A DNA stretch of 64,000 bases from Corynebacterium frankenforstense DSM 45800 (GCF_001941485.1 NZ_CP009247.1:1240001-1304000); one strand, 5' to 3'; shown: positions 39,806 to 50,941, counted from the first letter of the stretch. The notes: a model not told the origin generated them from the letters alone. Numbers and translations: made by a program.

Positions 39806-40666
39806 ATGGAAATGACGCGGGGCACAGGCAGGCGGGGCCGCTTCACCCGCCGGGGCGAGCGGTTCTTCCACCGCTGGCTCTGGGGTGCGCAGGAGACCTG
39901 GGCCGACGGGAAGCTGACCGTGGCCGTCGAGGAGGGCACCCCGGGCGACGGGGCGGCGGTGCCCCGCACGGACCTCGAGCTCGCGCTGGCCGAGGGGCGC
40001 TCCGGCGCGCCGTCCTCGACCGCCCGGCGGCGGCGCTCGGCGCTGTGGCGGATCGGCATGTGGACCCTGATCGCGCTCATCGCGGTCGCGATCACGGTCT
40101 TCCTCATCTTCCTCGACGACGACGTGTGGATGCGCGTGCTGTGCTTCCTGGTCTTCGTGCCCGCGTTCTCGATCTGCTCGGCGTTCGGGCTGCGCGAGAA
40201 CGTCGGCAGGCTGAGCGAGATCACGCGCCTGCGCCGCGCCCTGGACACAGCGTGGGCGGACGGGCGGCTGCGCTACGCGGCCTTCCGCACCGGCGCGGTG
40301 ACCTGCCGCGGCTTCCACACGACGACCATGCGCACGCTCTTCGGCGGCGACGAGTCCGACGAGTACTCGGCGATCATCGCCGATGTCCCCGTGGCCGGGA
40401 TCCTGCACGACGGCCGGCCCTTCGAGAAGGACTGCAGGGGGTGCCTGCTGCGCATGAAGTCCGACGGGCTGCTCTCGAAGGTGGTCTTCGCCAAGGGGCC
40501 CTACGGTGAAGAGAAGGACGACGTCGACGACGCCGACAACGGCTGGACGATCGTGCGCTACCTCGCCGGCGACGAGGAGGAGACCCTCGCCCTCGACCCG
40601 CTGATCGGCGCCCGCCGGGCGCGCGCCGCGCTCGAAAAGGTCGGCCTGCTGGGCCCGGGGGACTAG
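39806..40666 (+). CDS. Membrane-anchored hypothetical protein
   Basis: Not recognised. The protein has 286 residues from ATG 39806. A basic N-terminal region of about 85 residues is followed by two adjacent hydrophobic segments (about 88-107 and 111-130) and a large soluble C-terminal domain of about 150 residues. That domain contains CRGFHTTTMRTLFGGDES and two cysteines in FEKDCRGCLLRMKSDG. The domain probably faces the cytoplasm, given the basic N-terminus and hairpin topology. It diverges from the ACT gene. No signal links it to a pathway. Confidence 0.75.
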   Translation: MEMTRGTGRRGRFTRRGERFFHRWLWGAQETWADGKLTVAVEEGTPGDGAAVPRTDLELALAEGRSGAPSSTARRRRSALWRIGMWTLIALIAVAITVFLIFLDDDVWMRVLCFLVFVPAFSICSAFGLRENVGRLSEITRLRRALDTAWADGRLRYAAFRTGAVTCRGFHTTTMRTLFGGDESDEYSAIIADVPVAGILHDGRPFEKDCRGCLLRMKSDGLLSKVVFAKGPYGEEKDDVDDADNGWTIVRYLAGDEEETLALDPLIGARRARAALEKVGLLGPGD

Positions 40667-40702
40667 CGGGCCGTCGGCGCGCCCGGTACGTAGGGTGGGG
40701 CC

Positions 40703-41395
40703 ATGACGCAGACGACACAGACAGACAGCCCCCGCAACGTCCTGGTCATCGGCGGCCACGGCAAGGTCGCCCTCCTGGCCACCCCGAAGCTCGTCGCCCG
40801 CGGCGACCGGGTCACCTCAGTGATCCGCGCGGCCGAGCAGGCCCGCGACGTCGAGAAGCTCGGCGCCACCGCGCACCTCGCCGACATCACCGCGCTCGAC
40901 GCCGCGCAGTGGCGCGAGCTCGTCTCGGGCCACGACGTCGTCGTCTGGTCCGCCGGCGCCGGTGGGAAGGGCGGCGCCGAGGCGACCTACGCCGTCGACC
41001 GCGACGCCGCGCTGGCGTTGGTGGCGGCTCTCGAGGAGCTCGGTGCGGACGCGCCGCGGCTGATCCTCGTCTCCTACGCCGGCTCGCTGCACAACCCCTG
41101 GGGCGAGGGCCACGGCATGCACGCCTACGGGGAGGCCAAGCAGGCCGTCGACGAGCGCCTGGCCTCCGGCGTGCCCTTCGACCACCTGGTGCTCGCCCCG
41201 GGCGTGCTCACCCTGGAGCCGGACCGGGGTCTCGAGCCGATCCCGGACGAGGCGGGTGCGGCCGCCGAGACGTCCCGCGAGCTGGTCGCCGACGTCATCG
41301 TCGAGGCCGCCGGGCGCGCGGACTTCCCGCACGCCGCGCGCTTCGCCTTCGTCGACGGCGACGGGCCGGTCGCCGGGGCGGACTTCGGCGCCTGA
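40703..41395 (+). CDS. NAD(P)-binding Rossmann protein (atypical SDR)
   Basis: Predicted oxidoreductase or NAD(P)H sensor, 230 residues. The nucleotide motif is VLVIGGHGKVALLATPKLVARG at the very N-terminus (GGxGxxA type). DVVVWSAGAGGKGGAE and LVSYAGSLHNPWGEGHGMHAY follow, with a Tyr-x4-Lys-like AYGEAKQAVDERL. It belongs with YwnB/NmrA-like atypical SDRs; the substrate is unknown. TAGGGT lies 6 nt before the ATG, so it is probably leaderless. It converges on the amidotransferase gene with a 28-bp gap. Confidence 0.85.
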   Translation: MTQTTQTDSPRNVLVIGGHGKVALLATPKLVARGDRVTSVIRAAEQARDVEKLGATAHLADITALDAAQWRELVSGHDVVVWSAGAGGKGGAEATYAVDRDAALALVAALEELGADAPRLILVSYAGSLHNPWGEGHGMHAYGEAKQAVDERLASGVPFDHLVLAPGVLTLEPDRGLEPIPDEAGAAAETSRELVADVIVEAAGRADFPHAARFAFVDGDGPVAGADFGA

Positions 41396-41423
41396 CTGAG
41401 ACCCCGCTTTCCGACGCCCGCGC

Positions 41424-42197
41424 CTAGCCCACGAGGGCGGGCACGTGCGCGTCGGTGTGGTCGCGCGCCTGCCGGCGCGCGGCGTCGGCGGCGGCGTGGG
41501 CGACGAAGGAGCGCAGCAGCGTGCGCGGGGCCGAGGTGTCCACCAGCGGCAGGCCGGAGACGATGGCGTCGAACTCGGCGTCGTCGTAGTAGCCGTGGCC
41601 GTGGAAGAAGCCCATGCGCACGCGCATGGCGTCGGCGTCCATCTCGCTGTGGAACTGGCAGGTCCACAGCCGCTCGCCGTAGCGCACGGCCTGCACGGGG
41701 CAGGAGGGGCCGGTCGCCAGCAGCGTGGCGGCAGGCCCGAGCGCGGTGATGTTCTCGGTGTGGCCGGTCAGCGCGGTGAAGGTCGCCGGCAGCGCGCCGA
41801 AGACGGGGTCAGACTTTCCGGCCGCGGTGAGCTCGACGGTGGTGGCCCCGGCGTTCTCCGGGTGGGTGCGCCCGATCTCGCCGCCGGTGGACCGCGCGAT
41901 CGCGGAGCCGCCGTAGCAGACGGAGAGCACGGGCACCGGCGCGGCGAGCAGCCCGGCGAGCTGGACGTTGACGTTCTGCTGCCAGCGGCTGTGCGGGGCG
42001 TCGGTGACGTTCAGGTCCGAGCCGCCGACGAAGACGCCGGAAAAGCCGCGCAGATCCCCCAGCCGGGAGTTCTCCGAGTCGAGCATTCGGTGGACCAGCT
42101 GCTCCTCCTCCAGGCCCGCGGCACGGAGGAAATCGCGGTATTCGGCGCCGGCCACGGCGGGGCTGCGGCGCGGGGAGAGCAGCAGGAACGGAAGCAT
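41424..42197 (-). CDS. Class I glutamine amidotransferase-like protein
   Basis: A GATase1 domain protein of 257 residues, like the GuaA-type amidotransferase encoded after acnR in C. glutamicum. The nucleophile elbow is PVLSVCYGGSAIARSTGG near residue 105, and the catalytic His/Glu pair is in WTCQFHSEMDADAM near residue 190. The amide acceptor is unknown. TAGACT is 7 nt before the ATG, indicating leaderless expression, and this promoter element is duplicated 36 bp upstream. It follows acnR on the minus strand by 77 bp. Confidence 0.85.
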   Translation of the reverse strand: MLPFLLLSPRRSPAVAGAEYRDFLRAAGLEEEQLVHRMLDSENSRLGDLRGFSGVFVGGSDLNVTDAPHSRWQQNVNVQLAGLLAAPVPVLSVCYGGSAIARSTGGEIGRTHPENAGATTVELTAAGKSDPVFGALPATFTALTGHTENITALGPAATLLATGPSCPVQAVRYGERLWTCQFHSEMDADAMRVRMGFFHGHGYYDDAEFDAIVSGLPLVDTSAPRTLLRSFVAHAAADAARRQARDHTDAHVPALVG

Positions 42198-42246
42198 ACC
42201 AAGCAGTCTACACAGGCGACCGGCATTTTCCGAACCAAGCGGTCTA
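42198..42246 (-). promoter_or_regulatory. Duplicated leaderless promoter element
   Basis: Read on the minus strand, TAGACCGCTTGGT (42234-42246) and TAGACTGCTTGGT (42198-42210) are 13-bp copies 36 bp apart. The second abuts the ATG of the amidotransferase and contains its -10. The first may be a second promoter or a protein-binding repeat. Confidence 0.5.
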
Positions 42247-42274
42247 TTACATGCGCGTGTCGCGCCCGCCCCGC

Positions 42275-42838
42275 TCAGCGGTGGCGCACGGACTCCTCGA
42301 CGAGGTCGAGCACGGTGTCGAAGCCCTCGGCCGAGCCGCCGGAGGCCAGCCGGGCGATCAGCCCGTCGAGGACGGTCTCCAGGTAGGTCGTCAGCACCGC
42401 GACGGGGACGTCGGTGCGCATGCGCTCGGCGACGTCGCGCTGCTCGAAGCGCTCGCGCACGGCCCGGTCGAGGACCTCCTGGTGCTTCTCCCAGCGGGCG
42501 CGGAAGCCGGCGTCGGTGCGCAGCAGACGGGAGATCTCGACGCGGGTGACCAGCCAGTCGTGGCGCTCGGGGTGGTGGATCAGGTCGCGCATGACGGCGA
42601 CCAGGCCGTCGCGGGCGACGACCTCGGCCTGGCGCACGGCGTCCTGGTGGGCGATCTCCAGGAAGAGCGACTCCTTGTCGCCGAAGTGGTGGAAGATCGC
42701 GCCGCGGGACTTGCCCGTGGCCTCCTCGAGCCGGCGCACGGTCGCACCCTCGTATCCGTGGCGCGCGAAGCACACGCGGGCGCCCTCCAGGATCTCGCGG
42801 CGACGCCGCGCGAGTTCCTCGTCGCTGACCACGGGCAT
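42275..42838 (-). CDS. acnR: TetR-type repressor of aconitase, AcnR
   Basis: TetR-family regulator, 187 residues, that represses acn in C. glutamicum. The HTH is GYEGATVRRLEEATGKSRGA, followed by IFHHFGDKESLFLEIA, near residues 25-60. The C-terminal ligand domain has PVAVLTTYLETVLDGLIARL, closely like C. glutamicum AcnR. ATG 42838 matches the family start. It lies downstream of acn, separated by a terminator, and a matching operator is found upstream of acn. Confidence 0.94.
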   Translation of the reverse strand: MPVVSDEELARRRREILEGARVCFARHGYEGATVRRLEEATGKSRGAIFHHFGDKESLFLEIAHQDAVRQAEVVARDGLVAVMRDLIHHPERHDWLVTRVEISRLLRTDAGFRARWEKHQEVLDRAVRERFEQRDVAERMRTDVPVAVLTTYLETVLDGLIARLASGGSAEGFDTVLDLVEESVRHR

Positions 42839-42896
42839 ATGACGGCACGACCTTTCGGGTCTCGGGTGAAGGGGTAATCGGGCGCAAAGGGAAAAC

Positions 42897-42934
42897 GGGC
42901 GGGGAGGCGAGGCGGTCACCTCGCCTCCCCGCCC
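42897..42934 (-). terminator. Terminator or attenuator between acn and acnR
   Basis: A perfect 16-bp inverted repeat with a 6-nt loop is followed on the minus strand by GTTTTCCCTTT. It should stop most acn transcripts, leaving some read-through into acnR. Confidence 0.88.
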
Positions 42935-42984
42935 GGGCGACGGGCCCGCGGTGCGGGTCCCGTCAGGCCACGGCCGGGGCCGGC

Positions 42985-45801
<2,817 letters not shown>

Positions 45802-45933
45802 AGTGAGCTCCGTTTCTCGCGGGATATCGAAATGTGAGGACTGTCTCGTGGCCGGAGCCGGAGTCCGGCAGTTCACGAGGTCCGCTGGAAATGATTCTAC
45901 TAGCACCGGCGGCGCGATTGGCCGTCGAGTCTC

Positions 45934-45962
45934 AGGCTAACAGTACAACCGTCCTATTTGCG
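45934..45962 (-). promoter_or_regulatory. acn promoter with AcnR operator
   Basis: On the minus strand TAGGACGGTTGTACTG (45941-45956) fits the published AcnR motif CAGNAC-N3-C-GTACTG with two mismatches. It lies in the spacer just upstream of the -10 TAGCCT (45934-45939), so a bound repressor would cover the promoter. The predicted leader is about 125 nt. Confidence 0.7.
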
Positions 45963-46098
45963 AGCGTGACGCGCGCAACCACCTTTTCGGCCACCCCCGT
46001 TCGTGCGGGGCCGATGCCCGATATGCTGTGGGGCGTCCGTGGGGAACGGGGACGCCGTTCCTCATATATCCAGCTACCCCCAGTGAAGAGGTCCCGCC

Positions 46099-46620
46099 AT
46101 GGCCCAGACCCCGCCCGCCGCTGAGCTCGCCGCCGATCTCGTCGACGACGGTGTCGCCGTCGTCGGCGCCGGCGCGGACGACCCGGCCTTCGTCGGCGCC
46201 CTGCGCGACGCGGTCGCCGCCTCCGACGTCGAGGGCGGGCTGGGGCTCGTCGTCGTCGACGAGACGCCGGCGCAGGTGCCCTCGCTGCGCGATCTCGCGC
46301 AGGACACCCTGAACGCGCTCGGGGCGGGAGAGACGGGACATGAGGGGATGGCCGGCCCGGGCACCGTCGTCGTGCGCGCGCCCGGGGGCGCGGGCGCGGT
46401 CAGTGCACCGGACACGGGCCTGGCCCGCGCCGAGCTCGACCAGGCGACCCTGGCGATGGTCGGCGAGCCCGACTACCCGGCCTCCGTCGACGCCTTCTCC
46501 GGCGAGCTCGGCGACCCCGGCGTCGGCGCCGCGGGAGCCGGCCTCATCCTCCTGGTGGCCCTCGCCGTCCTGGCCGTCGCGGCGTTCGCCGCCTACCGCT
46601 CGGCCCGGGTCCGGAACTAG
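46099..46620 (+). CDS. DUF6676 (Rv1476-like) membrane protein
   Basis: Small actinobacterial envelope protein of 173 residues, unknown function. A soluble N-terminal part (1-140) is followed by one C-terminal transmembrane helix (about 145-167, GLILLVALAVLAVAAFAAYR) and a basic tail. The N-terminus has ELAADLVDDGVAVVGAGADD. The gene order acn, this gene, RipA-type hydrolase is the same in Mycobacterium tuberculosis (Rv1475c, Rv1476, Rv1477), which supports the call. TATGCT at 46022-46027 is a possible -10. Confidence 0.82.
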   Translation: MAQTPPAAELAADLVDDGVAVVGAGADDPAFVGALRDAVAASDVEGGLGLVVVDETPAQVPSLRDLAQDTLNALGAGETGHEGMAGPGTVVVRAPGGAGAVSAPDTGLARAELDQATLAMVGEPDYPASVDAFSGELGDPGVGAAGAGLILLVALAVLAVAAFAAYRSARVRN

Positions 46621-47153
46621 GTCAAGTTCCACGGCTTTACTTAACGACGTCCCGGTGGTCGCCGCCGCGGCGCCGGCGCGGCGCCGCGGGGTGGTGACCG
46701 GCCGGCCTCGGCATCTACATCTTGACCTGGTCGAGAGCGGACAGTGACACGCCTGTGACACTATTTGTGATGAACGTCACGTTACTCGGGCGTAACGCCT
46801 TTTCTGCAGGCCAGCGGCGCGACCAGGTCATGGCCGGGGACTTTACTTCTGTGGCGTGTGTGACTCACTGGGGTTTTCGAGGCTCGCGTGGTCTATGGTT
46901 TGGTCATCGACTCGCGGGTCGCCCGCGGTCGCAGGAATTCACTTCCGAATCGGCTGTGACACGCCGGTGTCGTGGGACGGACCTGTGGGGAAGCACGTCG
47001 CGTTCACGGATCGGGGCAGTCACGCCGGGGGAGCACTCCTGTGCCGGAGGCGGCCGCGCGGGGCGGTGCAAGACGGGACGCACGCCGTGCGCCCCATCCC
47101 CGGGTCAAGGCCGTTGACTTGAAAGTCCGCCGGGGGACTGACAGGAGATTTAC
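46621..47153 (+). other. 533-bp control region and leader of the RipA-like gene
   Basis: There is no gene here that I can support. From left to right it contains dispersed-repeat copy D (about 46635-46675), a cluster of GTNAC motifs with a CRP-like site (46744-46796), and ggggactttactt (46836-46848), shared with 50371-50383. A possible -10, TATGGT, follows (about 46896), then about 250 bp of GC-rich sequence with several inverted repeats, such as GACAC-gccg-GTGTC near 46957 and a small hairpin before the Shine-Dalgarno. I looked for the conserved c-di-AMP (ydaO) riboswitch sequences and did not find them. Confidence 0.6.
46744..46796. promoter_or_regulatory. GTNAC array and CRP/GlxR-like site
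   Basis: GTNAC-like units occur at 46744, 46755, 46767 (GTGAT), 46776, 46781 and 46792, several 11 bp apart, as expected for a response regulator such as MtrA on direct repeats. TGTGATGAACGTCACG (46766-46781) fits the GlxR consensus TGTGA-N6-TCACA except for the last base. Binding is inferred, not shown. Confidence 0.5.
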
Positions 47154-49010
47154 GTGGCTTACTCTCTGAACGCCGATCAGACGCACACGCCGGCCCGCGC
47201 CGGGCGCCGGGTCGGCGCCTGCGCGCGTGTCGCCGTGGCGACCACCGTCTCCGCGGTGATGGTCGCCACCTCCGCCGTCGCGGGCGCGGTCCCGCGCAAC
47301 CCGGAGCCCGCCGAGCTGGCGCAGGCCCAGCAGGCCGTCGACGCCGGCACCGGCGGAGTGGCCGCCGCGGCCGGGGCGCTGTCGAGCAAGGAGGAGGAGA
47401 TCGCGAACCTCGAGCTCGACATGGGCGGACTGCGCGAGGAGATCAACAAGACCCTCGTCGACCTCCACGACGCCCAGGGTTCGGCCGAGCAGGCCCGCCA
47501 GGCCGTCAAGGAGGCCCGCGCGGAGCTCGACCAGGTCCAGGGCGAGATGAGCTCGGCCCAGGACAAGCTCGACGAGATCTCCCGCACCGCCTACCGCCGT
47601 GGCGCCTCCGCGCCGGTCTCCGGCGTCTCCGGCAACGCCACCAGCGATGACGGCCTGGACCGCCGCACCTACCTGCGCACGAACGCCGAGAAGCAGCGCG
47701 CCGCCGTCGACGAGCTCGACCGCCTGCGCACCGAGACCGCCAACCGCGAGTCCCGCCTGCGCGAGGCCCGCGACGTCGCCGAGGACCGCGAGGTCGCCGC
47801 CGAGCAGGCGCAGACCGACGCGCGCGCCGAGATCGACGAGCGTTCCCGCGAGCTCGAGCAGAAGAACGCCGAGCGCGAGCAGCTCGTCGCCCAGCGCGAC
47901 GAGGCGCAGGGCGAGCTCGACGCGGCCCGCGGCCACTCCGAGAACCTGGACCGCGAGCGCGAGGAGTACCGCGAGTACGAGCAGCGCGAGCAGGAGCGTA
48001 AGGAGGCCGAGGACAAGGCCCGCGAGGCGGCGGCCGCCAAGGCCAAGGCCGAGCGCGAGCAGGCCGCCGCCGAGGAGCAGGAGCGCGCCCGCAAGGAGGC
48101 CGAGGACGCCGCCCAGCGCGAGCGTGAGGCCACCGCGGCCGCGGAGAAGGCCGCCGAGGCCGTCGCCGCGACCCAGCCCGAGCACAACACGCTCGACAAC
48201 CCGTACCCCAGCGGTGAGGACGCGGCCGCCGGCGACATCGCCGCCGTCCAGAACCCCTCGGGCACCGCCGCGACCGGCGAGACGACGCAGGGTAACGGGA
48301 CCTCCGCGACCGCCCAGGCCACGCAGACCAGCGAGGCGGCCACCAGCACCCGGGCCACTGAGACGGCCGGCGAGACCGCCGCTGAGTCGACCCAGGCGAC
48401 GACCACCACCCAGGCCGAGCCCACCGCCACGGCGACCGGCGGGGCCACCGAGACGGCCGAGGAGACCACCACCTCCGAGTCCACCACCTCCCAGTCCGGC
48501 GACTCCACCGGCCAGTCGATCGGCGGGCCGACCCTGGAGACCGCCGACGAGGTCTCCGAGGAGGTCTCGGGCAGCGTCGACGGCTCCCGCGAGCAGCGCA
48601 TCGAGACCGTCATCGCGCGCGCCAAGTCGCAGATCGGCATGCCGTACGCCTGGGGCGGCGGCAACGCCAGCGGCCCGACCAAGGGCATCCGCGACGGCGG
48701 CGTGGCGGACTCCTACGGCGACTACAACAAGATCGGCTTCGACTGCTCGGGCCTGGTCCTCTACGCCTTCGCCGGCGTCGGGATCTCGCTGCCGCACTAC
48801 ACCGGTTACCAGTACCAGCGCGGCACCAAGGTCGACCCGTCGAGCATGCAGCGCGGCGACCTGATCTTCTACGGCCCCGCCGGCAACCACCACGTGGCCA
48901 TCTACCTCGGTGACGGCCAGATGATCGAGGCCCCGCAGTCCGGCTCGACCGTCCAGATCTCGCCGGTGCGCTGGTCGGGCATGTCGCCCAGCGCCGTCCG
49001 CCTGATCTGA
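47154..49010 (+). CDS. Secreted NlpC/P60 peptidoglycan hydrolase (RipA-like)
   Basis: Cell-wall endopeptidase expected to cut D-Glu-mDAP bonds during cell separation, 618 residues. A signal peptide (cleavage near ATSAVAGA, about residue 45) is followed by a long charged coiled coil (about 60-345, Glu/Arg/Ala-rich). A Thr/Ala/Glu-rich linker of about 120 residues comes next, then the catalytic domain from about 490. NKIGFDCSGLVLYAFAGVG has the nucleophile Cys and PAGNHHVAIYLGDGQMIEAP the His. The N-terminal coil probably restrains activity, as in RipA. The GTG start has AGGAG 6 nt upstream. The linker is low-complexity and likely variable between strains. Confidence 0.93.
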   Translation: MAYSLNADQTHTPARAGRRVGACARVAVATTVSAVMVATSAVAGAVPRNPEPAELAQAQQAVDAGTGGVAAAAGALSSKEEEIANLELDMGGLREEINKTLVDLHDAQGSAEQARQAVKEARAELDQVQGEMSSAQDKLDEISRTAYRRGASAPVSGVSGNATSDDGLDRRTYLRTNAEKQRAAVDELDRLRTETANRESRLREARDVAEDREVAAEQAQTDARAEIDERSRELEQKNAEREQLVAQRDEAQGELDAARGHSENLDREREEYREYEQREQERKEAEDKAREAAAAKAKAEREQAAAEEQERARKEAEDAAQREREATAAAEKAAEAVAATQPEHNTLDNPYPSGEDAAAGDIAAVQNPSGTAATGETTQGNGTSATAQATQTSEAATSTRATETAGETAAESTQATTTTQAEPTATATGGATETAEETTTSESTTSQSGDSTGQSIGGPTLETADEVSEEVSGSVDGSREQRIETVIARAKSQIGMPYAWGGGNASGPTKGIRDGGVADSYGDYNKIGFDCSGLVLYAFAGVGISLPHYTGYQYQRGTKVDPSSMQRGDLIFYGPAGNHHVAIYLGDGQMIEAPQSGSTVQISPVRWSGMSPSAVRLI

Positions 49011-49035
49011 CCCGGAATATAAAAACCCGCAGGCC

Positions 49036-49068
49036 ACGGGGTTCGCGCACCGCGCGGGCCCCGTTTTT
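49036..49068 (+). terminator. Terminator after the NlpC/P60 gene
   Basis: The stem ACGGGG-tt-CGCGC / GCGCG-gg-CCCCGT is followed by TTTTT. This is the clearest intrinsic terminator in the window. Confidence 0.92.
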
Positions 49069-49088
49069 GCGTGATCAAAAGGTTGACG

Positions 49089-49094
49089 TAGCAT
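49089..49094 (+). promoter_or_regulatory. Leaderless -10 box of hemH
   Basis: TAGCAT stands 7 nt before ATG 49102, with TTGACG directly upstream of it. This supports ATG 49102 rather than the in-frame GTG at 49096. Confidence 0.55.
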
Positions 49095-49101
49095 CGTGCG
49101 C

Positions 49102-50160
49102 ATGAACCAAGGTTTCCCCTACGACGCGCTGCTCGTGCTCTCCTTCGGTGGTCCGGAGGCGGACGAGGAGGTCATCCCCTTCCTCCAGAACGTCACCCGG
49201 GGCCGCGGCATCCCCGTCGAACGGCTCAAGGTCGTCGGCGAGCACTACTACCACTTCGGCGGTGTCAGTCCGATCAACCGGCTGAACAAGGAGATGATCG
49301 CCAACATCGAGGCCGAGCTGGACCGGCGCGGCATCGACGTGCCGGTCTACTTCGGCAACCGCAACTGGCACCCCTTCCTCGAGGACACCGCCGAGCGCAT
49401 GGCCGCCGACGGCGTGCGCCACCCCCTCGTCTTCGCCACCTCCGCGTGGGGCGGGTACTCCGGGGCCCGCCAGTACGACGAGGACATCCGGCGCGCCCGC
49501 GCGCACCTCGCCGAGCGCGGCGCCCCCGAGCTGGAGTTCACCAAGCTGCGCCAGTTCTTCAACCACCCCGGCTTCATCGACGAGATGGCCGCCGGCATCC
49601 GCGACGCCCGCGCGAAGTTCGGCGCCGACGAGGACGCGCGCCTCGTCTTCACCGCGCACTCCGTGCCGGTGACCGACCGCGGCCAGGGCGAGGGCCCGGC
49701 GGAGTCCGAGGTCTACGAGTCGCAGGTGCGCGAGGCCGCCCGTCTGGTCGCGGCCGCGGCCGGCGAGTCCGAGCACGACCTGGTCTGGCAGTCGCGCTCC
49801 GGTCCGCCGCACCAGCCCTGGCTCGAGCCCGACGTCGTTGACTTCGTCACCGGGCTCCACGAGAAGGAGGGCCTCGGCGCGGTGCTCAACTGCCCGGTCG
49901 GCTTCATCTCCGACCACATGGAGGTCGTCTGGGACCTCGACACCGAGCTGAAGCAGGCCTGCGACGAGATGGGCGTGCACCTCGAGCGCTCCCGCACCGC
50001 CGGGACCACCGGGCCCTTCGCCCGCGTCGTCGTCGACCTCATGGAGGAGGCGGCCGGCCTGCGGGACATCGAGGTCCGCGGCGACATGCCCGCCTGGGGT
50101 GTGAGCGTCGACGGCGAGCCCGTGGACGCCTACCCGCGCGCCAGCTCGCGCACCGCGTAG
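49102..50160 (+). CDS. hemH: Ferrochelatase (coproporphyrin III type in actinobacteria)
   Basis: Inserts iron into the porphyrin in haem synthesis; in actinobacteria the substrate is coproporphyrin III (also named CpfC). From ATG 49102 the protein has 352 residues. It starts [36 protein letters not shown] holds the metal-binding region, [17 protein letters not shown] follows, and the conserved histidine lies in [14 protein letters not shown]. It is preceded by a leaderless -10. Its 3' end overlaps the end of the convergent hypothetical gene by 31 bp. Its haem feeds CtaB and CtaA encoded elsewhere in the window. Confidence 0.95.
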   Translation: MNQGFPYDALLVLSFGGPEADEEVIPFLQNVTRGRGIPVERLKVVGEHYYHFGGVSPINRLNKEMIANIEAELDRRGIDVPVYFGNRNWHPFLEDTAERMAADGVRHPLVFATSAWGGYSGARQYDEDIRRARAHLAERGAPELEFTKLRQFFNHPGFIDEMAAGIRDARAKFGADEDARLVFTAHSVPVTDRGQGEGPAESEVYESQVREAARLVAAAAGESEHDLVWQSRSGPPHQPWLEPDVVDFVTGLHEKEGLGAVLNCPVGFISDHMEVVWDLDTELKQACDEMGVHLERSRTAGTTGPFARVVVDLMEEAAGLRDIEVRGDMPAWGVSVDGEPVDAYPRASSRTA

Positions 50161-50894
50161 TCCACGCCGGCCACCCGGGCCCGGCGCACCGGCCCGCCGA
50201 GGGCCAGCAGCTGCGGGTCCAGGCTGTGGTCGCCGATGCGCTCGGTGAGCGTCTCGACGATCGCGGCGACCCGGTCGGCGCGCGCGAAGAGCTTCGCCGC
50301 CCGCGGCGGCACCGACCCGGGCAGCCCGGGCGTGTCGTAGAAGTCGCCCAGAGTCCCCACGGTCAACCGTGGGGACTTTACTTTCGGGTCCGGGCGGTAG
50401 CCCACGGCGTCGATGAGGTCGGTGGCCCGGTCCGTGGCCTGCGTCAGCAGCCGGTCGGCCTCGCCCGGGGAGAGGTAGTCCGGGGCGGGCAGGGGAGCCG
50501 GTCCGCTGAAGCGCTCCCAGACCACCGGGGAGCCGTCTCCCGGCACCCGCGGCACCAGCGCGTGGTAGACGGTCGGGTCCGTGCCCTCGACGACCACGGC
50601 TCCGGGCCCGGCCGCGGCGGCGGCCGCCGCCGGGGAACCGGCCGGCAGGCGCGGGGCGTCGCCCGGGCCGGAGAGCACCAGGCGCATCCCCGCGTCCGTC
50701 TCGTGTGCGCCGCACCGACGGAGGAAGGCCAGCACACCGGTGAGGGGCGCGGCGTCGTCAAGCGTCTGCCCGGGACCGAAGAGCTCGGTCAGTGCACCGA
50801 GCACGGAGTCGGCGGGCTCGTGGCCGTGCAGTCCGGCGGCCAGCCAGACGACGGCGTTCTGCAGCGGGGAGTAGACGGTCTCGCGGATGCTCAC
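50130..50894 (-). CDS. Conserved actinobacterial hypothetical protein (Rv1486c position)
   Basis: Function unknown; 254 residues and probably soluble. Recognisable stretches are [15 protein letters not shown] N-terminal sequence ([19 protein letters not shown]), a central region with [20 protein letters not shown], and a C-terminal domain [20 protein letters not shown]. The gene lies between hemH and the NfeD/SPFH genes, as Rv1486c does in M. tuberculosis. The GTG start is preceded by TAGAGT at 8 nt (leaderless) and diverges from DUF3097 over 47 bp. Residues about 173-181 are encoded by a perfect palindrome, an oddity for a coding region. Confidence 0.78.
   Translation of the reverse strand: MSIRETVYSPLQNAVVWLAAGLHGHEPADSVLGALTELFGPGQTLDDAAPLTGVLAFLRRCGAHETDAGMRLVLSGPGDAPRLPAGSPAAAAAAAGPGAVVVEGTDPTVYHALVPRVPGDGSPVVWERFSGPAPLPAPDYLSPGEADRLLTQATDRATDLIDAVGYRPDPKVKSPRLTVGTLGDFYDTPGLPGSVPPRAAKLFARADRVAAIVETLTERIGDHSLDPQLLALGGPVRRARVAGVDYAVRELARG
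50352..50377. repeat. Perfect palindrome inside a coding region
   Basis: AGTCCCCACGGT-ca-ACCGTGGGGACT has 12-bp arms and a 2-nt centre. It lies in frame within the hypothetical gene and adds no stop. Directly beside it ttactt extends a 13-mer (ggggactttactt, 50371-50383) also found at 46836-46848. Confidence 0.95.
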
Positions 50895-50941
50895 GGCCAG
50901 CCACTCTAGGCGGGCCCGCGCGGGGGATAGGCTGTGGGGCC

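Noticed and set aside
41396..41423. Dispersed-repeat copy in the 28-bp gap before the amidotransferase (gctttccgacgcccg)
   Set aside because: It resembles copy E over 11 bp only, too little to separate from chance.
46850..47153. c-di-AMP (ydaO) riboswitch upstream of the RipA-like gene
   Set aside because: Expected from the gene type, but the conserved GACAGCTAAC and GGGGTxAAT strings are absent.
50352..50377. CRISPR repeat
   Set aside because: The palindrome resembles the stem of some type I-E repeats, but it occurs once, without spacers or cas genes, inside a coding region.
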